NCBI GenBank assembly: GCA_937926145.1
Contig: CALANW010000147.1
Coordinates: 1-33,608, forward strand
Source: an uncultured Ruminococcus sp.
GTDB lineage: Bacteria; Bacillota; Clostridia; Oscillospirales; Ruminococcaceae
Length of the DNA: 33,608 nt
Reading direction: 5' to 3'
Each line of letters begins with the position of its first letter. Positions within the stretch are counted from its first letter, which is position 1. Under the pieces are notes generated by a model. The model had not been told where the DNA came from. It made no database searches and was given only the letters and a program-made list of their open reading frames with translations. Of this stretch, positions 1-7,851 are shown in pieces. The position numbers and the translations under genes were made by a program.

Positions 1-17
1 CGAATATCTTCTGTCAT
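1..17 (-). CDS. start of a further phage gene (partial)
   Basis: An ATG at 17-15 overlaps the TGA stop of the preceding tail gene in the ATGA arrangement used at other junctions of this module, and AAAGGA lies just upstream. Only five codons are inside the window, so nothing can be said about the product. Position after a Gp37-like tail protein suggests another tail or baseplate gene. This is inferred from layout only. Confidence 0.35.
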
Positions 18-1153
18 GGTCCTTTGACGCGAAAAATCCGTATTCGTTTGACATTATTATTCTCCCCCTGATCTCTGTCCAGATAGACCGACATCGTGAA
101 ACCACCATTTTCGTAATGCTCGGCTATCTTCGTTATCCGCCTTGCGGAATCCTTTCCTTTTTCATCTGGATAAAGCGTTACTTTGTCGCCGACCCCGAAC
201 GCCCCCGAATGTACCGCCTCTAACAAGCCTTTCCCGAGCGAAGCCGAGATGACCTCGCTCGGCGGTGAATATCTCGAAGCGAACATATCCGCCGCCGAAG
301 CTCTGGTTTCGGAATGATCAAGCTCCGCCCGATAAATGATCTCACCGTCAATGACCGAATTGCTGTAATATATCACAGGCTCGATCTGATAAGACTCCTC
401 ACAGCGTTCAAAACCCGAAGCTTCGCCGAAATATCCCGACCATGGTTCAATGCTTACAGTGCCCTTACTGCTGTACCTCGCATCGGAATAAATGTATGCT
501 CCGCTGACCGTCCCCGTTTCGCTGTAGGAATAGCTTCGCTGACCAAGAGTGTCATATTCGGACGAAAGAATTATAGGAAGCTCCGCGCCCGAACCAACAC
601 TCCTGTCAACAGTATAACGCCCATATAAACGTATCTTTGCTCCATTTTCATCGTGAACTATCCCCGAGCATATCCGAAAATTCTTTTCGATAACAGCCGT
701 CACCGAACGTGAAAGACTTCGCTTTTGATATGCACTCGACGGCACGAATAAACAATCTGCCGACTTGTCAATAAAAGTGTTCGGGAACGCCCTCTTTTCA
801 CCTGCCAAAGCTCCGCAGTTCTTCTCAATGATAGTCATAAAACTGTCACCCCTTGCGTATTCCGAAAGAACACGCCGTGAAAGCAGTCCTGCGAATGAAA
901 CTGCACTCACCTCTGCCTTTCCGCCGCCTGCAGATTTTTTTATTCCCGTGATAAGTCCCGAAAAAACCTCTGGTATCTCAATTATCCTCTCGGGTCTTAT
1001 CAGCCTTTCACAGCTTCCGCCCGAAACGAATACCGCTTCGAGCCTGTCACCGCCGCATAAAAGCCTTTCGATGCCGAACTTCGCCAACCTGTCCGTCACC
1101 CCGAGCAAACGAAGATATTCCCCCTCGCTGACTTCATAAATATAAACGTCCAA
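14..1153 (-). CDS. Gp37-like siphophage tail protein
   Basis: This 379-residue protein follows the distal tail gene and resembles the siphovirus ReqiPepy6 Gp37-like family, predicted tail proteins of Firmicute prophages that follow Dit. The N-terminal part (MDVYIYEVSEGEYLRL) looks like the start of a tail-associated fold, and the C-terminal half (GKGLLEAVHSGAFGVGDKV, then ITKIAEHYENGG) matches that family's typical ending, in which a value is set up for evaluation along a coordinate system. The start is TTG at 1153, directly after the TGA of the upstream gene, with GGAGGGG six bases before it. No membrane segment or signal peptide is seen. The family name is from recalled similarity; the tail role is also supported by gene order. 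Confidence 0.6.
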   Translation of the reverse strand: MDVYIYEVSEGEYLRLLGVTDRLAKFGIERLLCGGDRLEAVFVSGGSCERLIRPERIIEIPEVFSGLITGIKKSAGGGKAEVSAVSFAGLLSRRVLSEYARGDSFMTIIEKNCGALAGEKRAFPNTFIDKSADCLFVPSSAYQKRSLSRSVTAVIEKNFRICSGIVHDENGAKIRLYGRYTVDRSVGSGAELPIILSSEYDTLGQRSYSYSETGTVSGAYIYSDARYSSKGTVSIEPWSGYFGEASGFERCEESYQIEPVIYYSNSVIDGEIIYRAELDHSETRASAADMFASRYSPPSEVISASLGKGLLEAVHSGAFGVGDKVTLYPDEKGKDSARRITKIAEHYENGGFTMSVYLDRDQGENNNVKRIRIFRVKGP

Positions 1154-2011
1154 TCAGAACCCCTCCGAATATTCCTTTAAGTTGATGTGCGCCGTAAGAT
1201 TCATTCCAACAGCATCGGTCGAAATATATACCCTCGTACCGTTCGGCGCTATCTTGAAAAAGCTTGAACCCCATATAATTCGGTGAGTGATATCCTCTGT
1301 CTTTGCATTGTCCCGAACGTCCGAAAGAAAAATACCCTTTTCACCGTCAATGCATCGAAATATCACAACATCTCCTGCCGCAAAGTTTCCTTTAACACCG
1401 ATGAATTCCTTTGTCCCTGCATTGACAGCACGAATTTCCGAAACAGGACTGAGTACCTCCGCCGTGATGATGCACCCTGCCTCAAAACCGCCGTCATTCG
1501 GTACGAAAGCCGAGTTTCCCGAAAGTATCACCGAAAGCTCCGTTTCATTTTCTTCGCTGAGTTCCCAGTCATCGAATTCCCATACCCCCGATGAACCGCA
1601 AATCTGAACATAGACACCCGAGCCGCCGCTTCTTTCAAAGAACGGATTCGGGCATAAAAAGCTTATCTCCGCATAGTTAGTCCCGTCCGTGCTTTCCGCC
1701 GAAATACCCTCAGCATAACAGCCAATGCCAACGCTTTTTTCTCCGTCCGAAAACGTCAGCTTTCCCATTCCCGAAAAGCCGAATATCTCCGATATGACCG
1801 TATGCGAATTCCCGATATCACCGCATATCACAGCGCGAAGCTTTATCTTCCTTACCCCTCTCCGCTCGGAAATGACACTTCCGCCGACCGTGCCGTTTTC
1901 CTCAACTTCAATGCTCCTCTCGGGGAAAATCCCGCTCACCGAAACCGCACGGATAAGCCCCCTCGAAAGATCAAAGCTCTCCCCCGAAGCCGCCGTGTAA
2001 ACTATCCTCAT
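1154..2011 (-). CDS. phage distal tail (Dit-like) protein
   Basis: This 285-residue protein resembles the phage tail/Dit family that forms the hub joining the tail tube to the adsorption apparatus. The N-terminal region has the family's layout: a short strand-rich start, then an RRGVRKIKLRAVICGD segment, a GKLTFSDGEKS loop and a conserved-looking FLCPNPFFE ending the first domain at about residues 120-130. The C-terminal half is a second beta-rich domain ending in an AHINLKEYSEGF tail. Its start overlaps the upstream stop by four bases (ATGA), so the two are translationally coupled. No tape-measure gene separates it from the head genes here, so either this is a short-tailed arrangement or the tube and tape-measure genes have been lost. 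Confidence 0.65.
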   Translation of the reverse strand: MRIVYTAASGESFDLSRGLIRAVSVSGIFPERSIEVEENGTVGGSVISERRGVRKIKLRAVICGDIGNSHTVISEIFGFSGMGKLTFSDGEKSVGIGCYAEGISAESTDGTNYAEISFLCPNPFFERSGGSGVYVQICGSSGVWEFDDWELSEENETELSVILSGNSAFVPNDGGFEAGCIITAEVLSPVSEIRAVNAGTKEFIGVKGNFAAGDVVIFRCIDGEKGIFLSDVRDNAKTEDITHRIIWGSSFFKIAPNGTRVYISTDAVGMNLTAHINLKEYSEGF

Positions 2012-2394
2012 TCCGCCGCCCCCTTTTCAAGTATGTATTCAGCCGCCAGCACGAATGAAACAATGCTCATTCCGTTCTCCGCACAGCTTTCCATTGAAGG
2101 ACGCTCAGACGGCGCAAGCCTTACAACACGGTACGTTCCCCCAACTATGTCCCCAATACCGCAAATGTCACCGCAAAACTTCTCCGCCGCAGAAAAAAGC
2201 ATACTCGGAACTTCACCTTTCAGCTTCACCCTCACTTCCATTTCACGAAGCTCACCACCGTCAAGAAAAGCCGCCTTAAGCTTGTCCGAAACGGGATAAA
2301 ACGCAGTTCCGCCCGATGCCGAAAGCCGCACCGACGGCTCTTTTCCGCACTTTTCACCTATCCTGCAAACGATCTCCTCCGCAATGCTCCTCAT
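2008..2394 (-). CDS. phage head-tail joining or minor protein
   Basis: A 128-residue protein with no family I recognise securely. It starts with a helical segment (AEEIVCRIGEKCG) and continues with mixed strand/helix, without membrane segments. Both ends overlap its neighbours by four bases (ATGA), as expected for a tightly coupled morphogenesis operon. Its place, between a Minor_capsid_1-like protein and the Dit-like protein, is where small tail-completion or minor capsid proteins usually sit, so a joining role is inferred from order and size alone. Confidence 0.5.
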   Translation of the reverse strand: MRSIAEEIVCRIGEKCGKEPSVRLSASGGTAFYPVSDKLKAAFLDGGELREMEVRVKLKGEVPSMLFSAAEKFCGDICGIGDIVGGTYRVVRLAPSERPSMESCAENGMSIVSFVLAAEYILEKGAAE

Positions 2395-2741
2395 ATACCT
2401 ATCTCCTCCAATGTCACCTCAATGTGATGCGGAGAATTTCTCCCGTAAAGCACACTCACACCGCTCACCGAAAAGCTTTTTCCCGAAAAAACGACCCTCT
2501 GCCCGATGCGGAATCCCACACCCAACGGCAAGCTGTTTCCGCAGTCATAAAACAGCTTTGCGTCCCCCGATGCCTTGTCGTTGAACCCTTTTACACCGTC
2601 ACGGTTCATCTTCGCCGCATAATCGATGCGTATAAAGCTGAGCTCCGTCGGTTCAGCCTGCTCCGCCGCAAAAAATCCGCCGCTTTTACCCTCGTAAAGC
2701 TTCGCCCTGTGAATAAGCAGATATCTCGGAATCCTCCTCAT
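2391..2741 (-). CDS. Minor_capsid_1-like phage protein
   Basis: A 116-residue protein resembling the Minor_capsid_1 family of Firmicute phages. The family hallmarks seen are an RIPRYLLIHRAKLYEG start, a central strand with IRIDYAAKMNRDG (in place of the usual IDRST-type segment), a DAKLFYDCGNS segment, then GFRIGQRVVFSGKSFSVSGV and an HHIEVTLEEIGI ending. Members sit between capsid/connector genes and tail genes and are thought to form part of the head-tail junction. It lies two bases downstream of the connector gene and overlaps the next gene by four bases. Confidence 0.6.
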   Translation of the reverse strand: MRRIPRYLLIHRAKLYEGKSGGFFAAEQAEPTELSFIRIDYAAKMNRDGVKGFNDKASGDAKLFYDCGNSLPLGVGFRIGQRVVFSGKSFSVSGVSVLYGRNSPHHIEVTLEEIGI

Positions 2742-2743
2742 TT

Positions 2744-3139
2744 TTATTTCACCCCAATTCTTCTCGATAAAAATCCTGCCGCTTCAAGATACCCCAAAGC
2801 CGCCTTTGAAAAACCGCTCTGCGATGAAGCCTTAGCCGCCGAAGTCGTCCCATAGCTGTATGAAAAGCTCCCGATAGTCACCGAAACGGGCTCACCCGAA
2901 CTGTCCTCAACACTTCCCCCATTTTCAAGAACATAGTCCGCCTGCGCAAAGACCGCCTTTTCAAGCATATCCTTTTCAAATGCTGAAAAGCTCTCCAAAC
3001 CTCGCTTCTCCGCAGCGAACCCAGTCATAAGACCGACCGCTTCTTCCGCTTTTTCTATGAGCTTCAAAGCTTCATCTTCGCCTATCTCCGTCTGCCGCTC
3101 CTTATATTTTTTTACGTCAGCATAAGCCGTATGGATCAC
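2744..3139 (-). CDS. head-tail connector-like protein with unusual start
   Basis: A 131-residue, mostly helical protein immediately after the capsid gene, the usual place and size for a Gp6-like head-tail connector. Residues 1-60 are charged helices (VKKYKERQTEIGEDEALKLI) and the end is GFLSRRIGVK. The start is odd: the only canonical start after the upstream stops is GTG at 3139, whose G is also the last base of a perfect AAAGGAGG ribosome site, leaving no spacer. The next in-frame codon at a normal distance is ACG at 3130. The true N-terminus is therefore uncertain by a few residues. Family assignment is by position and composition only. Confidence 0.55.
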   Translation of the reverse strand: MIHTAYADVKKYKERQTEIGEDEALKLIEKAEEAVGLMTGFAAEKRGLESFSAFEKDMLEKAVFAQADYVLENGGSVEDSSGEPVSVTIGSFSYSYGTTSAAKASSQSGFSKAALGYLEAAGFLSRRIGVK

Positions 3140-3166
3140 CTCCTTTCGTACAAAATTCCGCCTTTA

Positions 3167-4024
3167 TCAAGCCTCAGTTCTCTTTACATAAACCGTTTCA
3201 GGCTTAGAAATATGAACAGCGTAAACCTTTCTGCCCTGAACAGCCGCCGCACCGATGTGAACACCGTCCGCTATCGGATTTACCGCAACCGGAACTGCCC
3301 ATTCGCACACACGATGACACCAGTTCGGGTGACCGCAGATAAATTCGGTAGTCGTCTTTTTGCCTGCCACAGCCTTTGTATCCTCAAACATAAGATTGTT
3401 CGATTCAAATACGTTGAAGCCTGCGATCCTGCCAACACAGCCTGCCTTTACAAGCTCCTGCGAAAGATCACCGCTGCGAATGAACTTCTCGTCCTGCATA
3501 ATGACCTCCATAAATTCGGGCGAAGCGATGAGCCAGCGGTTCGCCGCAGGAACACCCTTTCTCGAAAGATATGTTCTCGCCTTTGCAACTGTGCTGTAAG
3601 CGTTTGAGCTTGTGCAGGCTGCCTTGACATCGCATACCTTTACACCCTCGGTAGTTTCAAGTGCCTTGACAGACTTTCTGTCCATCGAAAGTCCGAGCGT
3701 GTAGCCTGCCGATGCAAGTCGCTCCGCAACAACATCATCGGGGAGAGCCGCCGCATCGTAACCGTCAATAAGCTCGTTCACAGCCTCATCGTTCGACATG
3801 AGCAGAGTGTGATAGCTTGTCGCTCCCGAAGAAAGCGCCGCACCGTTCGCCTTGTCGTAAGCCTTCACCTCGACCTCAGTGTCACGAACAGGGATTATCA
3901 CCGCACCGCCAACACCGTTGCCCTCGTGAACCGTGTTGAAAATGTAGTTGTCCTGCGTAACGAGCGTAGCACGAAGCTTCGCATCAACAAGCTGTGAATA
4001 ACGATTTGTAATAAGTTCTGCCAT
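3167..4024 (-). CDS. phage major capsid protein
   Basis: A 285-residue protein that, by order and sequence style, is the shell protein. It begins MAELITNRYSQLVDAKL, followed by a charged arm and a GNGVGGAVIIPVRDTEVEV segment; the middle has RWLIASPEFMEVIMQDEKF and GRIAGFNVFESNNL, both typical of HK97-fold capsid proteins in Firmicute prophages, and the end has a strand-rich VYAVHISKPETVYV. It is at the short end for HK97-like capsids and has no long N-terminal delta domain; a separate scaffold-like gene precedes it. The ribosome site is GGAGG, eight bases before ATG. Confidence 0.75.
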   Translation of the reverse strand: MAELITNRYSQLVDAKLRATLVTQDNYIFNTVHEGNGVGGAVIIPVRDTEVEVKAYDKANGAALSSGATSYHTLLMSNDEAVNELIDGYDAAALPDDVVAERLASAGYTLGLSMDRKSVKALETTEGVKVCDVKAACTSSNAYSTVAKARTYLSRKGVPAANRWLIASPEFMEVIMQDEKFIRSGDLSQELVKAGCVGRIAGFNVFESNNLMFEDTKAVAGKKTTTEFICGHPNWCHRVCEWAVPVAVNPIADGVHIGAAAVQGRKVYAVHISKPETVYVKRTEA

Positions 4025-4069
4025 AATTTTTTCCTCCGTAAATTTAAAAAATAATGTTTGTTTATATCC

Positions 4070-4459
4070 TTATCTGCAATCGGGATTAGCCGCAAAAAAC
4101 GCCTCTTCCACTCCCGAAAGCACCGAACTCTGTACACCCTCAATGTGTACACCTGTGGTAATGCCGCTGCGTTCCTCACGCATAGGCTTGAAAAACGGGA
4201 ACTTCTCCAGAACTTCCGCAATTGCCGCCTTTCTGTCCGACTTCCCCATAGCCGAAGCCGCCGCAATAACAACATCGCAGTTCTCCTCGGGAACGCCGCT
4301 CTGTATGCAGAAAAGCTTGTCCTCCAACGCCTGCTCACGCTCGCTCGGAACGTCCCCATTCGGAATATTTTCCCCATTCAAAACCGTTTCGGACGAAGCA
4401 CTTTCCTCCGCATTTTCGGGAACATTCCCCTCTGTCTTTTCAAGATCGTTTTCTTCCAT
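4070..4459 (-). CDS. scaffold-like acidic phage protein
   Basis: A 129-residue, highly acidic protein lying between portal and capsid genes, the usual location of the scaffolding protein that guides procapsid assembly. The first 45 residues are almost all Glu/Asp/Ser/Asn (EENDLEKTEGNVPENAEESA) and look disordered; the middle has a helical REQALEDKLFCIQSG and SDRKAAIAEVLEKF. It ends with FFAANPDCR. It is short for a scaffold, but similar short scaffold genes occur in Firmicute prophages. The role is inferred from position and composition. Confidence 0.6.
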   Translation of the reverse strand: MEENDLEKTEGNVPENAEESASSETVLNGENIPNGDVPSEREQALEDKLFCIQSGVPEENCDVVIAAASAMGKSDRKAAIAEVLEKFPFFKPMREERSGITTGVHIEGVQSSVLSGVEEAFFAANPDCR

Positions 4460-4461
4460 TT

Positions 4462-5859
4462 TTAATTGCCCCTTTCCTCTTTTATAATGCGCTCATACTC
4501 TTTCACTGCGTCCTCGTAACTGCATCTCTGCAGTTCCATTATCGCCGTCACCCTCGACTTTAAACCGCTCTGTACAAGCTTCACGCTGTTCTCGATGAGC
4601 GTGTTCTCGTCCGTGATGATGCCGTCCTGCCAAAGCACCTGCACCGCCGTGTCAGCCTTGTCAAACTCCCCAAGATATACCCCAAGTGATATGATTTCAC
4701 ACACAAGCTCCGCTATCGCACCGCCGAGCGCACTCTGCTGAACACGAACAGTTTCCGCCGTCCTGCTGTCACGGGAGATTATCTCCGTCGCAGTTTTTAC
4801 CCCCTCATTCGCATCAAAGGAGAACGTCCCCGACGATAACCCCGTCTGAAAACAGAGTATGTTCAACAGCGCATTTATCGCCTTGATATGCTCGTCCACA
4901 CGAAGCTCCACCGTGTTGTCGGTAATTTTCAGTTCACTCTCCTCATCGCATTTGAGCGCAACATAAGCCTCATCATCAGCATCAAAATACTGCCGCTGTT
5001 CGCCCGTCGCAATGTCCACCACCGTCTGAACACAACTGCTCGGTACGATTATCCTCTTCTTGCCGAGAATGAATTCCCTCGCAAAGCTGTCAAAAGCCAC
5101 ATCAAGCGCCCGAAGCGTGTCTGCCGCATTTGCAAATACAGAGATGCCGAGCGGAATCTCGGGGTAAAAATTATTCGCCCCAAATACCCTGAACATCGAG
5201 AATAACTTCCCGTCAACGCCGTCATATTCCACCCTCGCTTTAAGCTCGGGATAAACCTCCGAAAGCGAACATTCCGCCGAAGCCTCGTATGCCGCCCCGT
5301 CCTTTGCGCAGAAAAGCCTGTGCTCCGAAACAGCCATACCATTTTCATTTCCACGCTTTTCAAGCAAAGTGTAGCGCGAACCGCTTCTCACCAGCGAACT
5401 GCGGAAGCAAGCCGCCGTCACTCCATTATCGTCCCATTCGAGCGGAACGAAACTGCTTCCGATAACAACGTCAATGCCTATCTTCCCCGAGTTTATGTAC
5501 GGGCGAAATACACAGCCTCCCATTGCAAATGCATAAGGCAAACGCTCCGTAAGCTTCGCCCAGAAACCGCTCTCCTCAAGCACTTTCCCAACATACTCGC
5601 CGACTTTTTCGTCAGCGAATACAAGGCTCGGCTTCTCAGCCATTACCCCCGATGCAAAACGGTCGCAAAGCACCTTTGCCGTCCCGAGCATATTCATTCG
5701 CCGTGTTCCGCCTCGGTATAAGCCCGACTTTTTTACCGTCTTCCATTCGGGCTCACCGCTGTAAATGCGCCGCCAGCTCTCCGCCGAAGCATAGTAACGC
5801 CGAAGCTCCGCATTTCCGCCCTTGTGAAAAACCTTGCTCACATCTTCCGATCCATTCAT
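4462..5859 (-). CDS. phage portal protein, SPP1 Gp6-like
   Basis: This 465-residue protein is the likely portal, the dodecameric ring through which DNA is packaged and to which the terminase docks. Its length and the order terS-terL-portal-scaffold-capsid fit the SPP1 Gp6-like portal family. Seen features: an N-terminal RRYYASAESWRRIYSGEPEW, a RRMNMLGTAKVLCDRFASGV helix, and near the C-terminus an FDANEGVKTATEI segment, the typical portal tail helix, followed by SRDSRTAETVRVQQSAL. The ATG at 5859 overlaps the terL TGA by one base (TGATG) and has a GGGGGG ribosome site; an in-frame TTG one codon earlier is possible but less likely. Confidence 0.8.
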   Translation of the reverse strand: MNGSEDVSKVFHKGGNAELRRYYASAESWRRIYSGEPEWKTVKKSGLYRGGTRRMNMLGTAKVLCDRFASGVMAEKPSLVFADEKVGEYVGKVLEESGFWAKLTERLPYAFAMGGCVFRPYINSGKIGIDVVIGSSFVPLEWDDNGVTAACFRSSLVRSGSRYTLLEKRGNENGMAVSEHRLFCAKDGAAYEASAECSLSEVYPELKARVEYDGVDGKLFSMFRVFGANNFYPEIPLGISVFANAADTLRALDVAFDSFAREFILGKKRIIVPSSCVQTVVDIATGEQRQYFDADDEAYVALKCDEESELKITDNTVELRVDEHIKAINALLNILCFQTGLSSGTFSFDANEGVKTATEIISRDSRTAETVRVQQSALGGAIAELVCEIISLGVYLGEFDKADTAVQVLWQDGIITDENTLIENSVKLVQSGLKSRVTAIMELQRCSYEDAVKEYERIIKEERGN

Positions 5860-7079
5860 CAAATCCCCCCATTGTCAATAATACTTTTCATAAGCGTCTC
5901 CGTCGAGTATTCCTGCGCGTCAAGACTGTCAATGTTGACACTCCCGTTGTCAAGACGGATACCGCTCCCCTCCTCCGACCATACCGCCTCGGAGAAAGCT
6001 TCGATCGTGTGAACGCAGGAGTGCATCACAGCGTATCGCCCCGTCCCCATTAATCCGCAGTAAAAACGGATACGGTCGGTTATCCTGCCCTTTTTCGCAT
6101 TCCGCACCGCTATCGGCAGATGCCTATGCGCACATTCCCTTGCGATCCCTCGGATAAGTACCTGCTCCGCACTGTCGCAGAAAAGCTCCGTTATCCGATA
6201 CTTTTGCAAAGCCTTTTCAAGAAAATCACATACGCACTTTTCAAGCTCATTAGGCGTAAGCTCCGACTTCGAGTACCATTCGCCGAGCGTCACGACCCTC
6301 CCCAAGCCTTTCGTTATACCCGTCAGATTGAGCGCGTGTGCCGACCCGTTCCCCCCGAAATCAAGTCCTGCCACACAGTACATAATGTCGCTCGGCTCTT
6401 CATCGATGATGAACCTCTCGGGCGAATCCGCAAAGCTGCGGTATATAACTCCCTGCGAAGCACGCCATAACCCAAGGATAAATCGGTCGTAGTAAACCGT
6501 TCCCGAGTATTCACGCTTTAAGTTTTCCACAAAGCTTTCCGTCAGAAACTTGTTGTCGTCAATGGTAAATCGCATACTGAAAATGTCAGCGTCACTCTCC
6601 AAAAATTTGTGAAACCAGTGCGACGGCGAATCAGGATTGCACGTCCCGTCAAAGCAGGCGTTAGGCTTGTCCAAACGCGATTTCAACATCTGGAATACGG
6701 GTTCTGCCCAAGTCGTTATCTCGTCACCGTAACAGTAAGCCGCACCAGCACCCTGGAGCTTCGATACCTGCCCCACCTTGTCAGCACCTATCGCATAACA
6801 TTCACGCCCGAATAAAGTTATCTTCCCCGAAGCGGATAAATTTCCGACTAAACTATTGCCCCAGATATTCCGCATCGGCTCAATAATGTTTCGTTCAAGC
6901 GTCCCCTGCGTGTTGCCTATAAGAAGTATCAGCCCCTCGGGCGCGCGGCGTATCCGATACGGTATGCGGTAGTAGTCAAGATACGTCTTTCCCGATCTCG
7001 TCGCCCCGTAGGAAATGTTCCAGCGGTGGAATTCGCCGACCGTGTGTTTCCATACATAACGCTGCTTTTCCGTAAAAAT
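5859..7079 (-). CDS. terL: terminase large subunit, probable ATT start
   Basis: The DNA-packaging motor ATPase and nuclease of the phage. Counted from an ATT codon at 7079 it has 406 residues. Walker A is GATRSGKT at residues 25-32 and Walker B is YCYGDE at about 115-120; FDGTCNPDSPSHWFHKF and a C-terminal nuclease-like GLDFGGNGSAHA match PBSX-type terminases. The first ATG, at 6875, would remove Walker A, so it cannot be the true start. Between the upstream frame stop at 7095 and Walker A there is no ATG, GTG or TTG. AGGGGAGG (7095-7088) sits eight bases before the ATT, and starting there gives the family-typical MFTEKQRYVW. It is followed by the portal gene with a one-base overlap. Confidence 0.8.
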   Translation of the reverse strand: MFTEKQRYVWKHTVGEFHRWNISYGATRSGKTYLDYYRIPYRIRRAPEGLILLIGNTQGTLERNIIEPMRNIWGNSLVGNLSASGKITLFGRECYAIGADKVGQVSKLQGAGAAYCYGDEITTWAEPVFQMLKSRLDKPNACFDGTCNPDSPSHWFHKFLESDADIFSMRFTIDDNKFLTESFVENLKREYSGTVYYDRFILGLWRASQGVIYRSFADSPERFIIDEEPSDIMYCVAGLDFGGNGSAHALNLTGITKGLGRVVTLGEWYSKSELTPNELEKCVCDFLEKALQKYRITELFCDSAEQVLIRGIARECAHRHLPIAVRNAKKGRITDRIRFYCGLMGTGRYAVMHSCVHTIEAFSEAVWSEEGSGIRLDNGSVNIDSLDAQEYSTETLMKSIIDNGGI

Positions 7080-7083
7080 AACG

Positions 7084-7530
7084 CTAACCTCCCCTCATCG
7101 TCTTGTCGAGCGTTTCAAGCACCTCGTCCAGACGGCGTATCGTGTCTTTTTCGCCGTCCCCGTCCTCGCTCCAAGCCTTGAAATTCCCCTCGAGAAAATA
7201 CTTCGCCCCCGAGGACTGCCCCTTGTCGAACAGCCTCTCCTCCGCATAATTTTCTATGCGAAGCAAAGCCGAACGTATCGCATTTTCCGCAAAAGGCTTG
7301 CCGCGATAGGACAAAAGCTCCTCCCTCGACCCGAACCCAAGCGCAATAGCCAACCCCGAAACTGTCAGCGGAACTTCCTGCACAGCGTAAACGGGCGCAC
7401 CGTTCTTGTCAAACATCGGCGCACACTCATCATCGACCGCCTGCACAGGCTCACACGAGCGAAAATAACGCTCTATCTTCACATTAATCTCCTCCGCATT
7501 TCGGAATATCGGATAACTTTTGCTCTTCAT
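7084..7530 (-). CDS. terS: terminase small subunit
   Basis: A 148-residue protein with a helix-turn-helix-like central region (LTVSGLAIALGFGSREELLSY) and an LRIENYAEERLFDKGQSSG segment, both typical of terminase small subunits that bind the packaging start site and hand DNA to the large subunit. The C-terminal NFKAWSEDGDGE is the usual link to the oligomerisation helices. It is the first gene of the phage module; its start has AAAGGGGGTGAG upstream. Its last codons (MRGG, then TAG) contain the ribosome site of terL, so the two genes are coupled. Confidence 0.75.
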   Translation of the reverse strand: MKSKSYPIFRNAEEINVKIERYFRSCEPVQAVDDECAPMFDKNGAPVYAVQEVPLTVSGLAIALGFGSREELLSYRGKPFAENAIRSALLRIENYAEERLFDKGQSSGAKYFLEGNFKAWSEDGDGEKDTIRRLDEVLETLDKTMRGG

Positions 7531-7851
7531 TTTCTTCTCACCCCCTTTCCGTGACTAAATCATAGCACAAACCCATACTAACATACAATCACATCTTTTT
7601 ATTGCATTTTGCACAAGAACAGACCCCTTTTTTCCCTTAAAAAACGACTTTTTTGTCCAATTGCAACAAAAACGCCTAAAATCACCCCTTTTTGCCGCAG
7701 TGTAACATAATTTATTAATATTATATTTATATATTCTTAATTAATTTTACTTTGCTAAATGCTATAATATGATATGTATAATTTGTGTGTACTTATGAGC
7801 GAAAAAGGAATATCACTTTCGTAAAAAATATTGGGGAATGAGTGTAAAAAT
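7531..7851. other. intergenic border between phage module and host genes
   Basis: About 320 bases without a gene. It holds a promoter candidate for terS at its left end and AT-rich DNA with runs of T and A (7610-7680). On the plus strand, TATAAT copies at 7763-7768 and 7777-7782 lie upstream of the LysR gene, but no well-spaced -35 is clear. I see no attachment-site repeat, integrase, repressor or tRNA that would mark a normal prophage end. Confidence 0.5.
7559..7588 (-). promoter_or_regulatory. candidate promoter of the phage packaging module
   Basis: On the minus strand TTGTAT (7588-7583) and TATGAT (7564-7559) are separated by 18 bases, about 30 bases before the terS start. It resembles a housekeeping promoter with a weak -35. 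Confidence 0.45.

Noticed and set aside
5859..6875. terminase large subunit starting at the first ATG (6875)
   Set aside because: It would omit the Walker A motif at residues 25-32, which is intact in the same frame upstream.
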